From: Brevundimonas sp. UBA5936
GTDB taxonomy: Bacteria > Pseudomonadota > Alphaproteobacteria > Caulobacterales > Caulobacteraceae
Length of the DNA stretch: 24,927 nt
Assembly (NCBI GenBank): GCA_002430835.1
Contig: DJDA01000117.1
Coordinates: 725-25,651 of the forward strand
Reading direction: 5' to 3'
The notes beneath the pieces were generated by a model that saw nothing but the letters and a program-made list of their open reading frames with translations, did no database searches and was not told the DNA's origin. The position numbers and the translations under genes are program-made. This document shows positions 12,957 through 22,188 of this stretch, piece after piece. Numbering within the stretch: the first letter of the stretch is position 1; the number at the start of each line of letters is the position of its first letter.

Positions 12957-14117
12957 ATGACCATTCCCTTCATCGACCTTCAGGCTCAGCGGCTGCGCCT
13001 CGGCGGCAAGATCGAGGCCGCCGTTCAGGAGGCCGTCGTCGGCGGCGCCTGGGTCATGGGCCCGCAGGTGCGCCAGTTCGAGGCCGACCTGGCCGCCTTC
13101 GGCAAGGCCAAGCACGCCCTGGGCTGCGCCAACGGCACCGACGCCCTGGCCCTGCCGCTGATGGCCTGGGGGATCGGGCGCGGCGACGCCGTCTTCGTCC
13201 CCAGCTTCACCTTCGCCGCCACGGCCGAGGTCGTGCCCTGGTTCGACGCCGAGCCGGTCTTCGTCGACGTGGACGAGAACACCTACAACATGGACCCGGC
13301 CGCGCTGGAGCGCGCCATCGAAGGCGTCCAGGCCGAGGGCCGCCTGACCCCGCGCGTGGTCATCGCCGTCGACCTGTTCGGCCAGCCCGCCGACTATCCG
13401 GCGATCAAGGCGATCTGCGACAAGCACGGCCTGAAGCTGATCTCGGACTCGGCCCAGGGGTTCGGCTGCACCATCGACGGCGCGCACCCGCTGAAATGGG
13501 CCGATGTGACCACCACCAGCTTCTTCCCGGCCAAGCCGCTGGGCTGCTACGGCGACGGCGGGGCGGTGCTGACCAATGACGACGACCTGGCCCAGCTGAT
13601 TGATTCCATCCGCGTTCACGGCAAGGCGGTCGGGGTGGATCTGAAGGACCGCACTTTCGACCACGACCCCAAATATCTGAACATGCGCGTCGGCCTGAAC
13701 AGCCGTCTGGACACCATTCAGGCCGCCGTCCTGATCGAGAAGCTGAAGGTCTTCGCGCAGGAGATCGAATGGCGCAACGCCGCCGCCGCCCGCTATAATG
13801 AAGGCCTGCGTCCCCACGTCGCCAAGGTTCCGGACGTCCCGGCAGGCAAGGTCTCCAACTGGGCGCAATATACGGTCGAGCATCCCGACCGTGACGCCCT
13901 GGCCGCGCATCTGAAGGATCAGGGCGTGCCGACGGCGGTCTATTATCCGATCCCGCTGCACCTTCAGCCCGCCTATGAGCACTATCCGCGCGGCGCGGGC
14001 GGCCTGCCCGTCACCGAGCGGCTGAAGGATGTGGTGATCAGCCTGCCGATGCACGCCGATCTGGATGCGGCGACGCAGGACCGCATCATCGCCGCCGTCG
14101 CCAGCTTCAAGGCCTGA
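12957..14117 (+). CDS. DegT/DnrJ/EryC1 family sugar aminotransferase, GnnB/WbpE-like
   Basis: A PLP-dependent enzyme of 386 residues that transfers an amino group to a keto-sugar nucleotide. The N-terminus IPFIDLQAQRLRL and the block GCANGTDALALPLMAWGIGRGD are typical. The PLP aspartate region is LISDSAQGFG (Asp164), and the Schiff-base lysine is Lys193 in SFFPAKPLGCYGDGG. It belongs to the subgroup acting on 3-keto sugars (GnnB, WbpE/WlbC). The neighbouring Gfo/Idh dehydrogenase, 5 bases downstream, would supply the 3-keto substrate. Together they could make UDP-GlcNAc3N for lipid A. Other 3-aminosugars are possible. The start at MTIPF is favoured by the family N-terminus, with AGAGAGCGA upstream. 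Confidence 0.9.
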   Translation: MTIPFIDLQAQRLRLGGKIEAAVQEAVVGGAWVMGPQVRQFEADLAAFGKAKHALGCANGTDALALPLMAWGIGRGDAVFVPSFTFAATAEVVPWFDAEPVFVDVDENTYNMDPAALERAIEGVQAEGRLTPRVVIAVDLFGQPADYPAIKAICDKHGLKLISDSAQGFGCTIDGAHPLKWADVTTTSFFPAKPLGCYGDGGAVLTNDDDLAQLIDSIRVHGKAVGVDLKDRTFDHDPKYLNMRVGLNSRLDTIQAAVLIEKLKVFAQEIEWRNAAAARYNEGLRPHVAKVPDVPAGKVSNWAQYTVEHPDRDALAAHLKDQGVPTAVYYPIPLHLQPAYEHYPRGAGGLPVTERLKDVVISLPMHADLDAATQDRIIAAVASFKA

Positions 14118-14122
14118 TCCGC

Positions 14123-15055
14123 ATGACTCTCCATCAGCCCCCCCTCAAGATCGGCGTCGCCGGCGCCGGCGTCATGGGCCGCAACCACGCCCGCGTCCTG
14201 GCCGAGCTGCGCGACGTCGAGCTGACGACCGTCTTCGATCCCGACGCCGTGACGGCCGAGGGCGTGGCCGCCGCCTATGGGGCGACCGCCGTGACGACGG
14301 CCGAGGCCTTCGTCGTCGCCGGTCTGGACGCCGCCGTCATCGCCACGCCGAACCGCTATCACGCCGAACTGGGCGTGGCCCTGCTGAACGCGGGCGTCCA
14401 TGTGCTGGTGGAGAAGCCGATCGCGGCCACGGTGGCCGACGCCCAGGCCATGATCGACGCGGCCAGGGCCAATGACCGCGTGCTGATGGTCGGCCATGTC
14501 GAGCGCTTCAACCCGGCGGTCGAGACGGTCAAGCGCGCCATCGACGGCGACGAGATCATCTCCATCCAGATCACCCGCGTCGGCCCCTTCCCGCCGCGCA
14601 TGGGCGAGGTCGGGGTGGTCATCGACCTGGCGGTGCACGACATCGACATCATCCGCCACCTGACGGGGTCGGAGATGACCGAGGTTCAGTCGCTGCTGGG
14701 CCACACCCACGCTTCGCGTGAGGACTCGGCCCTGCTGCAGTTCCGCATGGACAATGGGGTGATCGCCCACATCACCACCAACTGGGTCACGCCCTACAAG
14801 ACCCGCGTCCTGCAGGTGGCGACCAAGAACCGCTTTATCGTCGCCGACCTGATCACCCGCCAGGTGACGGAATTCTTCGGCCAGCAGCCGGACGGCTCAT
14901 ACTCCACGCGGATGCTGAACGCTTGGCCCGCCGAGCCGCTGAAAAAGGAACACGAGGCCTTCATCCACGCCATCCGCACCGGCGAGACGGCGGCGGTCAG
15001 CGGCGAAGACGGCCTGCGCAATCTGGAAGTGGCGCTGAGGTGTCTGGGGGAGTGA
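14123..15055 (+). CDS. Gfo/Idh/MocA family sugar-nucleotide dehydrogenase, GnnA/WlbA-like
   Basis: A 310-residue NAD(P)-dependent oxidoreductase. The Rossmann motif is GVAGAGVMGRNHARVL (11-26). The active-site lysine is in VLVEKPIAAT (Lys98). The Gfo/Idh C-terminal domain has DLAVHDIDIIRHL, containing the conserved Asp-x3-His pair. GnnA oxidises the 3-OH of UDP-GlcNAc; WlbA oxidises the corresponding glucuronate. The sequence alone does not separate these. Pairing with the DegT aminotransferase 5 bases upstream fits a two-step 3-amination, and the absence of a UDP-sugar 6-dehydrogenase or WbpD-type acetyltransferase nearby favours the GnnA reading. The pair ends at a strong palindrome. Confidence 0.9.
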   Translation: MTLHQPPLKIGVAGAGVMGRNHARVLAELRDVELTTVFDPDAVTAEGVAAAYGATAVTTAEAFVVAGLDAAVIATPNRYHAELGVALLNAGVHVLVEKPIAATVADAQAMIDAARANDRVLMVGHVERFNPAVETVKRAIDGDEIISIQITRVGPFPPRMGEVGVVIDLAVHDIDIIRHLTGSEMTEVQSLLGHTHASREDSALLQFRMDNGVIAHITTNWVTPYKTRVLQVATKNRFIVADLITRQVTEFFGQQPDGSYSTRMLNAWPAEPLKKEHEAFIHAIRTGETAAVSGEDGLRNLEVALRCLGE

Positions 15056-15065
15056 TCGCCTGATA

Positions 15066-15101
15066 CTCCGCTCACCCCGGCGGACGCCGGGATGAGCGGG
15101 G
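15066..15101. terminator. Long palindrome between convergent genes, likely bidirectional terminator
   Basis: Arms of 17 bases (15066-15082 and 15085-15101) pair with one mismatch and one G-T pair; the core is CCCGGCG and CGCCGGG. It is 10 bases past the Gfo/Idh stop and 5 bases from the stop of the opposing MaoC gene. A degenerate relative lies at 4210-4245, so it is also a dispersed palindrome family. Confidence 0.7.
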
Positions 15102-15106
15102 AGAGT

Positions 15107-15562
15107 TTAGGCCTTCACCACCTGCATCGTCAGCCATTCGGCGATCAGGGCGGGTTTGTCGCCGCCGTCGATCTCGACGGTCAGTTCGTGCTTCAGCAGC
15201 CAGCGGCCGCCGCCCTTGTCCTCGGCCGACAACAGTTTGAAACGGCCGCGCACGCGCGATCCCGACGGCGCCGGGGCGAGGAAGCGCAGGCGGTCGAAGC
15301 CGTAGTTCACCCCCATCACCAGATCATCCAGCGGGGCGACCGCATCCATGCTCATGGCCGAGGCGAGGCTGAGGGTCAGGAAGCCGTGCGCAATGGTCCC
15401 GCCGAAGGGCGTCGCCTTCGCGCGCTCGGGGTCGACGTGGATGAACTGCTCGTCCTCGGTCAGCCCGGCGAAGGCGTCGATGCGCGCCTGATCCAGCGCG
15501 AACCAGCGGCTGACGCCGACCTCCTGTCCGATCAGGGATTGAAGTTCGCTGGCCTTGGTCAT
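15107..15562 (-). CDS. MaoC/NodN-type enoyl-CoA hydratase-like protein
   Basis: A 151-residue single hot-dog domain protein. Related proteins hydrate (R)-specific enoyl-CoA or act in polyketide and fatty-acid metabolism; the closest named type is NodN. The hydratase-2 motif is present, with the catalytic dyad as Asp37 and His42 in TEDEQFIHVDPERA, followed by PFGGTIAHGFLTLSL. The canonical Asn-Pro of the motif is replaced by Gln-Phe, as is usual in the NodN group. The start at MTKASELQSL has a GGGAGGGG ribosome site 6 bases upstream, and that site is inside a GC-rich hairpin (15568-15606). It follows the threonine dehydratase gene by 55 bases on the same strand and may be its operon partner. 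Confidence 0.9.
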   Translation of the reverse strand: MTKASELQSLIGQEVGVSRWFALDQARIDAFAGLTEDEQFIHVDPERAKATPFGGTIAHGFLTLSLASAMSMDAVAPLDDLVMGVNYGFDRLRFLAPAPSGSRVRGRFKLLSAEDKGGGRWLLKHELTVEIDGGDKPALIAEWLTMQVVKA

Positions 15563-15567
15563 GTGAC

Positions 15568-15606
15568 GCCCCTCCCGTTTGCGCCAGCCTTGCGCGGGGA
15601 GGGGGC
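15568..15606 (-). promoter_or_regulatory. GC-rich hairpin covering the ribosome-binding site of the MaoC-type gene
   Basis: In minus-strand RNA, a C-rich arm (15605-15595) can pair with the G-rich arm CGGGAGGGG (15577-15569), with extra GCGC pairs inside. The G-rich arm is the Shine-Dalgarno sequence of the gene starting at 15562. Sequestering the site could couple translation to upstream events or to temperature. It could also be only a weak terminator or a chance GC-rich stem. Confidence 0.4.
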
Positions 15607-15617
15607 GGAGGCAAGGC

Positions 15618-16592
15618 CTACCCCTCGAAGCGTCCCTCGATGATTTCGCTGAACAGGCCGGGGTCGACGTTGCCGCCCGACAGGACGATGCCGGTGGTCA
15701 GCCCCTTCGCCTCGACCTTGCCCGAGAGCAGGGCCGCCAGCGACACGGCGCCGCCCGGCTCGATGACCAGCTTCAGCCAGCGGAAGGCGAAGCGCATGGC
15801 CTCTGCGACCTCGGCGTCGGTGACGGTCGCGGCGCCCGCCAGGCGCCGGTTGATCGGCCAGGTCAGTTCGCCCGGCATGGGCGCCATCAGGGCGTCGCAG
15901 ATGGACGGCGACCCTTGCGGATGGGCGGTGCGGGCGCCCGCCTCCAGCGAGCGGCGAGTGTCGTCGAAGGCGTCGGGCTCGACCACGATGACGCGGGTGT
16001 CGGGGCTCTGTTCGGCCATGACCAGATTGATCCCGGCGATCAGCCCGCCGCCCGAGGCGCCGCACAGCAGTTGATCTATCGGAACACCGGCCTGTTCCAA
16101 CATCTCCAGCCCGACCGTGCCCTGGCCTTCGATGATGAAGGGATCGTCGAACGGCGGGACCAGCACCGAGCCGCGCTCGGCCGCGATTTCGGCGCCGATG
16201 GCCTCGCGGCTTTCGGTCCAGCGGTCGTAGAAGCGCACCTCGCCGCCGAAGGCGCGCACGCCCTCGACCTTCACCGTCGGGCTGTCGGACGGCATGACGA
16301 TGACGGCGGGCGCGCCGACAGCCTTGGCCGCCGCCGCCACCCCCTGCGCATGATTGCCCGAGGAATAGGCCACGACGCCGCGCGTCTTCTCTTCCTCGGT
16401 CAGGCGGCTGACGCGGTTATAGGCGCCGCGGAACTTGAAGGCGCCCGCGACCTGAAAGGTCTCGGCCTTCATCAGGACGCGACCGCCGATGGCTTCGTTC
16501 AGGGCCGGATGCTCGATCAGCGGCGTGCGGACGGCGGCGGGGGCGATCTGGCGGGCGGCGTCGACGACGCCTGAGAAGGAGGGCGTATGCAT
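15618..16592 (-). CDS. Threonine/serine dehydratase-like fold-type II PLP enzyme
   Basis: A 324-residue PLP enzyme that deaminates threonine or serine to the 2-oxo acid, or possibly racemises serine. The cofactor lysine is Lys53 in AGAFKFRGAYNR. The substrate loop SSGNHAQG is at 77-84. The phosphate-binding loop is SGGGLIAGI (180-188). There is no C-terminal ACT regulatory domain, so this is the short, catabolic or racemase-like form rather than feedback-controlled IlvA. The start at MHTPSFSGVV is chosen for the GAGGGAA ribosome site 4 bases upstream; the longer open frame runs into glpK on the other strand. It is divergent from glpK, with only 45 bases between starts. Confidence 0.9.
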   Translation of the reverse strand: MHTPSFSGVVDAARQIAPAAVRTPLIEHPALNEAIGGRVLMKAETFQVAGAFKFRGAYNRVSRLTEEEKTRGVVAYSSGNHAQGVAAAAKAVGAPAVIVMPSDSPTVKVEGVRAFGGEVRFYDRWTESREAIGAEIAAERGSVLVPPFDDPFIIEGQGTVGLEMLEQAGVPIDQLLCGASGGGLIAGINLVMAEQSPDTRVIVVEPDAFDDTRRSLEAGARTAHPQGSPSICDALMAPMPGELTWPINRRLAGAATVTDAEVAEAMRFAFRWLKLVIEPGGAVSLAALLSGKVEAKGLTTGIVLSGGNVDPGLFSEIIEGRFEG

Positions 16593-16602
16593 GGGTTCCC
16601 TC

Positions 16603-16630
16603 TTACGTCGCGGCGCAGGCTCTGCATAAC
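16603..16630 (+). promoter_or_regulatory. Putative promoter of glpK
   Basis: TTACGT (16603-16608) and CATAAC (16625-16630) are 16 bases apart and lie in the 45-base gap between divergent genes. The -10 ends 7 bases before the ATG at 16638, and no Shine-Dalgarno is seen, so the transcript may be leaderless. Confidence 0.35.
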
Positions 16631-16637
16631 TCACATC

Positions 16638-18145
<1,508 letters not shown>

Positions 18146-18149
<4 letters not shown>

Positions 18150-19234
18150 CCGAGGCCACGGATTCACAGGCATTGGACGCTCAAACTACGTTTTCGGGCA
18201 CGCGCGAGGTGGACGACCGCCATCGGCTGGACGAGGCGGCGCTGGACGCCTGGCTGGCGGCGAACGTCGAGGGCTACGCCGGGCCGATGACCCTCCGCCA
18301 GTTCAAGGGCGGCCAATCCAACCCGACCTATGAGCTGACCACGCCGGGCCGGACCTATGTGCTGCGTCGCAAGCCGCCGGGCGCGCTGCTGGCCAGCGCC
18401 CACGCCGTGGACCGCGAGTTCGCCGTCATCTCGGCCCTGCACGCCCAGGGTTTTCCGGTCGCGCGACCTTATGCTCTGTGTACGGATGATGGCGTCATCG
18501 GCTCCATTTTCTACGTCATGGAGAAGGTTGACGGCCGCATCTTGTGGGACTTGAAGCTGCCCGGCCTGACCCCGCCGGAGCGCCGCGCGATCTATGACGC
18601 CCAGGTCGATACGCTGGCGGCCCTGCACCGGCTGGAGCCGGAGGCTGCGGGCCTGGCCGACTACGGCAGGGCGGGGAACTATTTCGCCCGCCAGGTGGGG
18701 CGCTGGACCAAACAGTATCGCGCCTCCGAGATCGAACCGATCGCGGCCATGGATCGGCTGATCGCCTTCCTGCCCGACAGCCTGCCGCCCGAGGGGCCGA
18801 CGCGGATCGTGCATGGGGACTTCCGCCTCGACAATCTGATCCTTGATCCCATCGAGGCGAAGGTGCGGGCGGTGCTGGACTGGGAGCTGTCGACCCTGGG
18901 CGACCCGATGGCGGACTTCTCCTATCTGCTGATCGCCTGGGTGATCCCGGCGTCCTTGCGCAACGGCCTGGCCGGAGCGGACCTCAAGACGCTGGGCGTT
19001 CCTTCGGTCGCGGAGATGGTCGAATGCTATGCTCAGAAGACCGGGACGGCGGCGCCGACGAACCTGGACTGGCTGTTCGCCTATAATCTGTTCCGGCTGG
19101 CGGCCATCTGTCAGGGCATCGCCGGACGGGTGCGCGACGGCACCGCCGCCAGCGCCCACGCCAAGGCCATGGCCGCCCAGGTCGGCCCGCTTTCGGACGC
19201 CGCCTGGGGCTTTGCGCGCAAGGCGGGCGCCTAG
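18146..19234 (+). CDS. APH-fold phosphotransferase, ACAD11/LvaA-like
   Basis: A 362-residue kinase with the aminoglycoside phosphotransferase fold. It shows the N-lobe pattern QFKGGQSNPTYELTTPG, the nucleotide lysine region VLRRKPPG, the catalytic loop HGDFRLDN (223-230) and the metal aspartate in VLDWELSTLGDP (Asp245). This subgroup is homologous to the kinase domain of ACAD10/ACAD11 and to LvaA of Pseudomonas, which phosphorylate 4-hydroxyacyl-CoA, rather than to antibiotic-resistance enzymes. The usual partner acyl-CoA dehydrogenase is not next to it. It overlaps the glpK stop and has a strong GGAGGAGGGGG ribosome site inside glpK. Kinase activity is well supported; the substrate is inferred. 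Confidence 0.88.
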
Positions 19235-19244
19235 CGGAGCCATA

Positions 19245-19293
19245 CGGAAACAGTTTTTGTTACGGATCGATTTGTGAAACGCCTTCGGAAGGC
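19245..19293 (+). promoter_or_regulatory. Regulatory region before the Rrf2 gene with two inverted repeats
   Basis: The 88-base gap contains GCCTTCGGAAGGC (19281-19293), a perfect palindrome around one base. Just before it, GAAACA and TGTTAC form an imperfect repeat around a T tract. Either could be the operator of the Rrf2 repressor for its own promoter. An AGGAG ribosome site lies 7 bases before the start at 19323. Confidence 0.4.
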
Positions 19294-19322
19294 CTACCTT
19301 CCCATCAGGAGCATGAACCCTG

Positions 19323-19799
19323 ATGTCTGACAGCCAACGTTTTCCCGTCGCCGCCCACGCCCTGGCCTATCTGGCCCACAAGGGCGCCTATGCGGCGACC
19401 GAGGCCGAGCCGAGCGCCGTCCTGGCGGCCTCGGTGCCGACCAACCCGGTGGTGATCCGCCGGGTCACGGCCCTGCTGGCCAAGGCGGGCCTGATCGCCA
19501 CGCGCCCGGGCGCGTCGGGCGGCTCGTGGCTGCTGCGGCGGCCCGAGGATATTCGCCTGGATGAGGTGCTGAAGGCGGTGAACGGCTGCGCCCAACTGGG
19601 CTCGCCTCCGGCCGGAGCCAAGGGCTGCCCGGTCGGCGAGCATATTCCGCGCCAGGTGGCCAAGGCCCTGACGGCGGCGGATCAGGCGGCGGGCGCGGCC
19701 CTGTCGAAGATCACCATCGCCGACCTGCTGGCCGAAGACCCGGAAGTGTTGCGTCCGTTTGCGCCGCATCCGTGCTGCCCCAACGCCGACGCGGCCTGA
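19323..19799 (+). CDS. Rrf2 family transcriptional regulator
   Basis: A 158-residue winged-helix repressor of the Rrf2 family. The DNA-binding part includes SVPTNPVVIRRVTALLAKAGLI (37-58) and the wing RPGASGGSWLLRRPEDI (61-77). The effector region VLKAVNGCAQ carries Cys89, and a second cysteine is Cys102 in KGCPVG. The three-cysteine cluster of IscR/NsrR is not complete, and the spacing differs, so a redox-active thiol or other ligand is more likely than an Fe-S cluster. A CC pair near the C-terminus (PHPCCPN) is an extra possible thiol site. It is followed 10 bases later by a short-chain dehydrogenase, a common pairing in which the Rrf2 protein represses the oxidoreductase. Confidence 0.88.
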   Translation: MSDSQRFPVAAHALAYLAHKGAYAATEAEPSAVLAASVPTNPVVIRRVTALLAKAGLIATRPGASGGSWLLRRPEDIRLDEVLKAVNGCAQLGSPPAGAKGCPVGEHIPRQVAKALTAADQAAGAALSKITIADLLAEDPEVLRPFAPHPCCPNADAA

Positions 19800-19809
19800 C
19801 GAGGCGTCC

Positions 19810-20616
19810 TTGGGGGAGGGGCGTCGCACTGTTCTGATCACGGGCGCTTCGGCGGGCATCGGCGCCGCCCTGGCGCGCGTCTGCGCGGCGCGGGGGCATG
19901 ACCTGATCCTGACCGCCCGGCGCGAAGGGCCGCTTCAGGCCCTGGCCGGGGAACTGGCCGCCGTCCACGGCGTCGCTGCGACCGTGGTCGTCGCTGATCT
20001 GGCCGAGCCGGAGGCGCCCGCGTGTCTGGTCGAGGCGATCGCGGCGCGGGGATTGAGCGTCGACGGCCTGATCAACAACGCGGGCTTCAGCCGCACCACG
20101 GGCTTTCTGACGACCGACCCAGACGACCACGCCGCCATGATCCGGGTCATGCTGAGCGCGCCGGTCGAGCTGTCGCGCCTGGTGTTGCCCGGCATGGTCG
20201 CGCGCGGCTGGGGTCGGGTGCTGAACGTGGCCTCCCTGGCCGGACAGATGCCGGCGACGGGCGGCGACACGCTTTACGGCCCGATCAAGAGCTTCCTGAT
20301 CAAGGCGTCGCAGGGGTTGTGGCTGGAGACGCGAGGGACCGGCGTGCACGTCACCGCCCTGTGCCCCGGCTACACCTATACCGAGTTCCACGACGTCAAC
20401 GGCTCGCGCGATCAGGTCTCGGCCGCCTATCCCAAGTGGATGTGGATGGACGCCGACCGCGTGGCCCGCATCGGCTGGGACGCGGTCGAGGCCAACCGGC
20501 CGCGCGTGACGCCGGGCGTCGCCAACAATGTGCTGGCGGCGCTGGGCGGGCTGCTGCCCGACGCCCTGGCGCTGAAGATGGTCGGCGGCCACGCCAGACG
20601 GCTGGACCGCCTCTAG
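19810..20616 (+). CDS. Short-chain dehydrogenase/reductase, TTG start
   Basis: A 268-residue NAD(P)-dependent oxidoreductase of the SDR family. It has the cofactor motif TGASAGIG (11-18), NNAG (89-92) and a catalytic Ser142, Tyr156 and Lys160 (YGPIK). A C-terminal extension PRVTPGVANNVLAALGGLLP and a positively charged end are typical of the DltE-like SDR group. No ATG lies at a suitable place. I choose TTG at 19810 because a GAGG ribosome site ends 5 bases before it, and it gives the normal N-terminus just before strand 1. The upstream Rrf2 gene probably regulates it. The substrate is unknown; related proteins are induced by electrophile or oxidative stress. Confidence 0.9.
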   Translation: MGEGRRTVLITGASAGIGAALARVCAARGHDLILTARREGPLQALAGELAAVHGVAATVVVADLAEPEAPACLVEAIAARGLSVDGLINNAGFSRTTGFLTTDPDDHAAMIRVMLSAPVELSRLVLPGMVARGWGRVLNVASLAGQMPATGGDTLYGPIKSFLIKASQGLWLETRGTGVHVTALCPGYTYTEFHDVNGSRDQVSAAYPKWMWMDADRVARIGWDAVEANRPRVTPGVANNVLAALGGLLPDALALKMVGGHARRLDRL

Positions 20617-20620
20617 AGCT

Positions 20621-21319
20621 TTAGTGCCCGCCGGAGGGGTAGGGGGTGGTGACGCCCGCGCTGAACATGCCCGGCAGGGCCTCGCCCAGACCCATCAGGA
20701 TGAACTGGATCGCCAGGGCGCACAGGATCAGGCCCAGCACCCGCACCACAATGGCCATGCCGACGTCGCCCAGGATGCGGCTGATCGGGCCGGTGGCGGC
20801 GAAGCACATGAAGGTGACGACACAGGCGGCGACCATGGCGGTCAGCGACGCCGCCGTGCCCGCCGCGCCTAGCTTCTGGGCCTCGCCCGCCTGGATGATG
20901 ATGGCCGAGATGGCGCCCGGTCCGATCATCAGGGGAATGGCGAAGGGCACGATCAGGCGCTTGAACCGGCGCTTGGCGTAGCCGCGCACGTCCTGGGCGT
21001 CGGTCGCGGCGTCGGCGTCGGCGAAGATCTTGAGGAAGTCCTCGCGCGCCATGTCCAGGCCCAGCAGCAGCAAGAGGATGCCGCCCGCGATGCGGAAGGC
21101 GGCCAGCGAGATGCCGAAGAACTGCAGCAGGCCCAGGCCCGTGAAGAAGAAGAAGCCGAGGAAGACCGCCGCGAAGGCGCAGATCATGGCCGAGACGGTG
21201 ATGCGCTGACGCAGGGAGGCGCCCGCCGTGGCCGCCGCGAAGATCGGCACATTGCCGATCGGGTCCAGCAGGGCGAACAGCGCCACGAACAGGTTGACCC
21301 CCAGATCGACCGCGTTCAT
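20621..21319 (-). CDS. MarC family integral membrane protein
   Basis: A 232-residue inner-membrane protein with six predicted spans. The N-terminal block NLFVALFALLDPIGNVPIF is the family signature, and a charged cytoplasmic loop (about 116-130, DADAATDAQDVRGYAKRRFK) separates two halves. The second half contains PLMIGPGAISAIIIQAG. The family was named after the E. coli multiple antibiotic resistance locus, but a role of MarC in resistance was later not supported; transport of a small metabolite is possible. The start at MNAVDLGVN has a Gly-rich ribosome site upstream. It converges with the SDR gene (4 bases between stops) and diverges from pyrF. Confidence 0.92.
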   Translation of the reverse strand: MNAVDLGVNLFVALFALLDPIGNVPIFAAATAGASLRQRITVSAMICAFAAVFLGFFFFTGLGLLQFFGISLAAFRIAGGILLLLLGLDMAREDFLKIFADADAATDAQDVRGYAKRRFKRLIVPFAIPLMIGPGAISAIIIQAGEAQKLGAAGTAASLTAMVAACVVTFMCFAATGPISRILGDVGMAIVVRVLGLILCALAIQFILMGLGEALPGMFSAGVTTPYPSGGH

Positions 21320-21417
21320 TGCTTGCCCCCGCCTTAGAAAACCCGCCGCGCGACCGCGACCCCTTGTCTCACCTATCGGGGCATCCGCGCGCGCCTGCAA
21401 GCCGCCGAGAGCCGGAA

Positions 21418-22140
21418 ATGTCAGCAGACCGCCCCAATCGCCCCTTCGACCCGCGCGTCATCTGCGCCCTGGACGTGCCGACGACCGATGAGGCGCGCGC
21501 CCTGGTCGAGCGGATCGGCGATGCGGTCGGCTTCTACAAGGTTGGGCTGCAGCTGTTCGCCTCGGACGGCATGGGGCTGGCGGGCGAGCTGAAGGCGTCG
21601 GGCGCCCAGGTGTTCCTGGACTGGAAGCTGCACGACATCGGCGCGACGGTGGAGAAGGCGACGGCGGTGCTGGCGAACGCGGGCTGCGACCTGCTGACCG
21701 TCCACGCCCGGCCGCAGGTGATGGCGGCGGCGGCGCGCGGCGCGGCGGGGTCGGACCTGAAGATCCTGGGCGTCACCGTCCTGACCAGCCTGACGGACGA
21801 TGACCTGAAGGCGGACGATCACAGCCTGTCGGCGGCCGAACTGGTGGAGCAGCGGGTGCGTCAGGCGCTGGAGGCCGGTATCCACGGCGTCGTCTCCAGC
21901 CCGCATGAGGCGAGCCGGGCGCGCGAGATCGCGGCGGCGGCGGGTCGCGAGGACTTCCTGATCGTGACGCCGGGGGTGCGGCCCGCAGGCGCGGCCCTGG
22001 ACGATCAGGCGCGCGCCGCGACCCCGGCCAGCGCCCTGCAATCTGGCGCGACCCATCTGGTTATCGGCCGTCCGATCACGGCCGTCGCCGATCCGCGTGC
22101 GGCGGCCCAGGCGATCACCCAGGAGATCGCCCTGGTCTGA
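21418..22140 (+). CDS. pyrF: Orotidine 5'-phosphate decarboxylase
   Basis: Last step of UMP synthesis: decarboxylation of OMP. It is a TIM-barrel protein of 240 residues. The catalytic Asp-x-Lys-x-x-Asp array is DWKLHD (Asp68, Lys70, Asp73) after strand VFLDWK. The first strand is VICALDVPT, and the phosphate-binding end is VTPGVRPAGA with THLVIGRPIT. The start at MSADRPNRPF gives the family length; the extended frame overlaps the divergent marC start and looks non-coding. The gene is followed by a parS-like site and a strong terminator. Confidence 0.97.
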   Translation: MSADRPNRPFDPRVICALDVPTTDEARALVERIGDAVGFYKVGLQLFASDGMGLAGELKASGAQVFLDWKLHDIGATVEKATAVLANAGCDLLTVHARPQVMAAAARGAAGSDLKILGVTVLTSLTDDDLKADDHSLSAAELVEQRVRQALEAGIHGVVSSPHEASRAREIAAAAGREDFLIVTPGVRPAGAALDDQARAATPASALQSGATHLVIGRPITAVADPRAAAQAITQEIALV

Positions 22141-22168
22141 GGCCTATGGGCTTGATCCGTAAGGGGTC

Positions 22169-22184
22169 TGCTTCACGTGAAACA
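22169..22184. other. parS-like ParB binding site
   Basis: The 16 bases TGCTTCACGTGAAACA match the chromosomal centromere consensus TGTTTCACGTGAAACA at 15 of 16 positions. The only change is C for T at position 3, which breaks one pair of the palindrome; the core CACGTG with TTC/GAA flanks is intact. It lies between pyrF and its terminator, outside coding sequence, as expected for an origin-proximal parS. ParB binding is inferred. Confidence 0.65.
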
Positions 22185-22188
22185 AGAA

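Noticed and set aside
12840..14054. Minus-strand open frame of 404 codons opposite the DegT aminotransferase
   Set aside because: Antisense shadow; the plus-strand frame has the PLP lysine and the full family layout.
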